Origin: RXIX01 sp003989075
GTDB lineage: Bacteria; Pseudomonadota; Gammaproteobacteria; Competibacterales; Competibacteraceae
Direction of reading: 5' to 3'
Assembly: GCA_029780415.1 (NCBI GenBank)
Contig: JAKOYN010000038.1
Location: 1-6,263 of the forward strand
Length of the DNA: 6,263 nucleotides
Below the pieces are notes generated by a model that was not told the origin of the DNA, searched no databases, and saw nothing but the letters and a program-made list of their open reading frames with translations. This document shows, piece after piece, positions 1 through 6,263 of this stretch (its first letter is position 1; the number at the start of each line of letters is the position of its first letter). The position numbers and the translations under genes were made by a program.

Positions 1-192
1 GCCGGCCAACATCAGGCCCGCTACCCCAAACGGGGCCCGACAAATCACATCGAGCGCTTCAACAACACCCTGCGCCAACGCCTCGGGCGTCTGGTGCGTA
101 AAACACTGTCCTTCTCCAAATCCCTTCACATGCATGAGAACGTCATCCAACTCTTCTTGCATCAGTACAATTTAACCTGCTCTCCTCTGTGA
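1..192 (+). CDS. IS1-family transposase, C-terminal fragment (cut by window edge)
   Basis: Frame 1 is open from the first base to the TGA at 190-192 and gives 63 residues. It contains HIERFNNTLRQRLGRLVRKT followed by LSFSKS and a short tail with HENVIQLF. This matches the end of IS1 InsB-type DDE transposases, where a Glu in the sequence HIER is the last catalytic acid (here Glu18 of the fragment, bases 52-54), followed by a basic stretch and a conserved FS(R/K)S segment. The enzyme cuts and joins the element ends during transposition. The two upstream catalytic Asp residues and the zinc-binding N-terminal part would lie to the left of the window, so intactness cannot be judged. The visible part has no internal stop or frameshift. 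Confidence 0.85.
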   Translation, partial: AGQHQARYPKRGPTNHIERFNNTLRQRLGRLVRKTLSFSKSLHMHENVIQLFLHQYNLTCSPL

Positions 193-201
193 GCCACTAC
201 C
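1..201 (+). mobile_element. Right end of an IS1-family insertion sequence (left part outside window)
   Basis: The stretch encodes the C-terminal end of an IS1-type transposase and appears to stop just after its stop codon. The bases at 191-201 (GAGCCACTACC) read on the other strand as GGTAGTGGCTC, which resembles the GGTRRTG-type start of IS1-family terminal inverted repeats. That places the probable outer end of the element at about 201. IS1-type elements usually make 8-9 bp target duplications, so 202-210 (TATTTTTAG) is the candidate duplication. The left end lies outside the window, so neither the inverted repeat nor the duplication can be confirmed here. The family call from the protein is fairly safe; the exact boundary is an inference. 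Confidence 0.7.
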
Positions 202-355
202 TATTTTTAGTACATGTGTTCTTGAACATGACAGTCTCAAGTCTCTCAAGCTTAAATTGTGACGCCACGTCTGACCTGTCAAAACTGGGCATAAAGAGCA
301 CGGCACCCGCCAGACACCACCGCCGGCTGTTCGACCACAACCGAAACACTCGATA

Positions 356-389
356 TTTCCTTATCAGCGCCAGTCGTCTTTCCTTATCA
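356..389. repeat. Two exact 11-bp direct repeats with 23-bp period upstream of the operon
   Basis: TTTCCTTATCA occurs at 356-366 and again at 379-389, so the copies start 23 bp apart, close to two helical turns. Both lie 75-108 bp before the start codon of the binding-protein gene. Paired direct repeats on one face of the helix are a common layout for response-regulator binding sites. A role as operator is an inference; only the repeat itself is seen. Confidence 0.6.
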
Positions 390-390
390 T
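361..390 (+). promoter_or_regulatory. Weak candidate sigma-70 promoter for the sensory operon
   Basis: TTATCA (361-366) could serve as a -35 element and TATCAT (385-390) as a -10 element, with an 18-bp spacer. The -10 matches TATAAT at five of six bases; the -35 matches TTGACA at four of six. Both hexamers fall within the two copies of the 11-bp direct repeat, so the repeat could simply reflect promoter bases or a regulator could overlap the promoter. A start near 397 would give an untranslated leader of about 65 bases. Confidence 0.25.
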
Positions 391-463
391 GTCGTCATTC
401 AGTCGCTCGGCGCCGGCTGGCCGCGCCCCCTAACCGCCCCTTCCATCACAGTGAATCTCCCCC

Positions 464-2242
<1,779 letters not shown>

Positions 2243-2299
2243 GCGCCATCGCGACCGGCGCGGCGGCTCTATTCCTTAGCAACCCGTAGCGAAGCTGCC

Positions 2300-4977
<2,678 letters not shown>

Positions 4978-5002
<25 letters not shown>

Positions 5003-5913
5003 GCGCAGGCCGGTTCAAGCGGCAGCGCGGTGTCGGCACCGCTCTGGCTATAGGCCACGCCTGCTACCACCAGGCCGATGGCCGCGCCCTGCGCCAGACT
5101 CAGCGTCTCGCCAAGCAGCAGCCAGCCAAAGCCGGCACCGAATACCGGAATCAGACTGGAATAGACCGCTACCCGGCTGGCCGGCAGCAGCGCCAGAGCA
5201 CGGTTGTAGCAGAAATAGGCCAGCACACTGACCACCGCCCCCAGATAGAACACCGCCAGCAGCGCCGGCCCATCGATTGCCGCATTGAAAGTTGCCCACG
5301 GCAGCAGCGGTAGATACAGCGCGCTGCCGATGAAGGCCTGCAGCGCCGTCAGGAACAGCGCCGGATAGTGGCTGCTAAGATGCTTCACCGCCAGGGTGTA
5401 GCCAACCGCGCATAGCATCGCCAGCCCTTCGAGCAGATTACCCAGCCAGGGCTGTGGCGCCAGCGCGGTCTGTTCACCACTGGCGGTCAGCAGGATCACC
5501 CCGGCTACTGACACCAGCATGCCCGCGTACAGCCGGGCCGGCACCCGTTCGTGCAACAGCAGTTGCGCAGCCACGGTAACGCTCAGCGGCAGCAGGGCGA
5601 TAATGGTCGCTGCCGCTGCACTGGAGGTGAAACGCAGGGCATGGGTTTCACATAGAAAGTACAGGACCGGCTCGAACAGCGCCATCAGCAGCAGCCATTT
5701 CCAGTCGCCGGGACGGTAGCGCAGCGGACCAAAATAGCGGCGCAGGCTCAGGAAAACGACACTGGCGATCAGCAGTCGGGCGAAAGTCACCAGCAGCGGG
5801 TCGTACACCGCGACCGCCAGTTTCATGGCCGCAAAGGAACTGCCCCAGATCAGCATGGCGACCAGCAGCAGGAACACGGAATATTGCAAAATGGGCCTGG
5901 TTTTCATGGGCAT
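4978..5913 (-). CDS. EamA-domain (DMT superfamily) inner-membrane transporter
   Basis: The 311-residue product is strongly hydrophobic, with about ten membrane helices in two EamA repeats (about 14-142 and 158-288). Family features include the first-helix motif LIWGSSFAAMK (21-31), YFLCETHALRFTSSAAAATI (85-104) and the second-repeat segments SRVAVYSSLIPVF (246-258) and LLLGETLS (265-272). The family contains metabolite and drug exporters such as RhaT- and YdcZ-like relatives; substrate cannot be told from sequence. The last 25 bp overlap the end of the convergent kinase gene, so the two are not co-transcribed. The first ATG (5913) is used; a second ATG at 5907 gives a product two residues shorter, and neither has a clear Shine-Dalgarno sequence. 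The residues after about 290 form a soluble, poorly conserved-looking tail, part of it encoded in the overlap. Confidence 0.92.
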
Positions 5914-5949
5914 GGACAGGGTGGAGACCGGCTACTGGGAAAGGCGCCG

Positions 5950-5955
5950 ATTCTA
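5950..5955 (-). promoter_or_regulatory. Candidate -10 element for the EamA transporter gene
   Basis: Read on the minus strand, these bases are TAGAAT, five of six matches to TATAAT, preceded by GC. They would place a transcription start about 30 bases ahead of the ATG. No matching -35 is at the usual distance: the nearest likely hexamer, TTGGCG, is only 14 bp upstream. The call is weak. Confidence 0.25.
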
Positions 5956-6044
5956 GCGCGGTTTTATCCCGCCAACCGATCCGGATGCGATAGGCCGCGT
6001 CCAGCCTGCCTCGTCCATGTTAGAATCGTCCCTGTTTTCTTCTT

Positions 6045-6064
6045 ATGGTGGTAATTGCCGCCAT
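6045..6064 (+). other. Seven-bp hairpin that covers a possible 13-codon leader ORF start
   Basis: ATGGTGG (6045-6051) can pair with CCGCCAT (6058-6064) around a TAATTG loop, with one G-T pair. The same ATG opens a 13-codon frame that ends at TGA 6084-6086 and reads MVVIAAIVAGQPC, rich in Val, Ile and Ala. No Shine-Dalgarno sequence precedes it. It could be an operator, a leader structure or chance. Confidence 0.25.
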
Positions 6065-6164
6065 CGTAGCCGGCCAGCCTTGCTGACCCTGTTCTCCCAT
6101 GCTGGGACCATGACCACCGGCCTCACCGGCCCTTGTGCAGCTTTTCAGGCCAAACGGATCTGTT

Positions 6165-6263
6165 GTGCTCGTAAAAAAACAACATGCGCGCGATGCACAC
6201 GGGAATTCCGCGCCCACAGGCTCGGATCCAGGCTCTGGCTATACGCGTCGGTGGTGCCTGAAT
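6165..6263 (+). CDS. Possible 5' end of a divergent gene cut by the window edge (unrecognised)
   Basis: A frame open from the stop at 6111-6113 to the window end has a GTG at 6165, preceded by GGA at 6156-6158 as a weak ribosome site. The visible 33 residues start VLVKKQHARDAHGNS and show no family I recognise. An overlapping frame from ATG 6110 is also open to the edge but gives a Cys-rich, unlikely product, and ATG 6184 opens a 25-codon frame that ends at 6261. Third-position GC is only moderate in the GTG frame, so coding is not well supported. The true start may lie beyond the window. Confidence 0.2.
   Translation, partial: MLVKKQHARDAHGNSAPTGSDPGSGYTRRWCLN

Larger units (their letters stand above)
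202..463. other. Intergenic leader between the IS end and the sensory operon
   Basis: These 262 bases have no convincing gene. An open frame at 189-467 (GTG start) crosses the IS end and gives a basic, low-complexity product with no recognisable family. The stretch is more AT-rich near the IS end (202-260) than further on. It contains an imperfect inverted segment, CATGTGTTCTTGAACATG (213-230), and two TCAAG copies at 237-241 and 246-250. The 9-mer CGCCGGCTG occurs at 321-329 and 411-419. The exact 11-bp repeat at 356-389 is listed separately. No rho-independent terminator is visible after the transposase gene. Confidence 0.6.
5914..6263. other. Intergenic region upstream of the transporter gene, with an unresolved right edge
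   Basis: These 350 bases run from the start of the minus-strand transporter gene to the window edge. The left part (5914-6010) should contain the transporter promoter. A second TAGAAT, on the plus strand at 6021-6026, has no good -35 and could be a -10 element of a divergent unit. A hairpin at 6045-6064 and a tight inverted repeat TCCCA-TGC-TGGGA at 6095-6107 follow. Near the edge, more than one plus-strand frame is open, so a divergent gene may begin here, but none is recognisable. I see no tRNA, no terminator with a T-run and no riboswitch that I know. Confidence 0.5.

Noticed and set aside
6020..6217. Minus-strand open frame upstream of the transporter
   Set aside because: The product has no recognisable features and no ribosome site.

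Overview
The window looks like a chromosomal stretch from a GC-rich gammaproteobacterium, most likely a Pseudomonas-like genus. This rests on base composition, codon use and protein style, not on a marker gene, so the assignment is tentative. It holds the cut-off end of an IS1-family insertion sequence, a two-gene sensory operon on the plus strand, a convergent membrane transporter gene, and a short unresolved tail.

Region by region: positions 1-201 are the right end of an IS1-family element, with the last 63 codons of its DDE transposase and a probable terminal inverted repeat. Positions 202-463 are non-coding and form the leader of the sensory operon; they contain an exact 11-bp direct repeat with a 23-bp period. 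Positions 464-2242 encode a secreted protein made of two complete ribose-binding-protein-type domains in tandem. After a 57-bp gap, 2300-5002 encode a 900-residue hybrid histidine kinase with a large helical periplasmic domain, HAMP, HisKA, HATPase and two receiver domains. Positions 4978-5913 (minus strand) encode an EamA/DMT-family ten-helix transporter whose tail overlaps the tail of the kinase gene by 25 bp. Positions 5914-6263 hold the upstream region of the transporter gene and a plus-strand stretch with a small hairpin and a possible gene start at the window edge.

The most interesting unit is the binding protein plus kinase pair. No ABC permease or ATPase gene lies beside the binding protein, and the next gene is a sensor kinase with a large periplasmic part. 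The best reading is a periplasmic co-receptor and kinase, in the manner of TorT/TorS or LuxP/LuxQ, but with a co-receptor that carries two non-equivalent sugar-type pockets on one chain. The second pocket keeps the ribose-contact residues of RbsB; the first has several substitutions. The kinase has no HPt domain and no output domain, so a separate HPt protein and response regulator outside this window are expected. Ligand and regulated genes cannot be told from the sequence.
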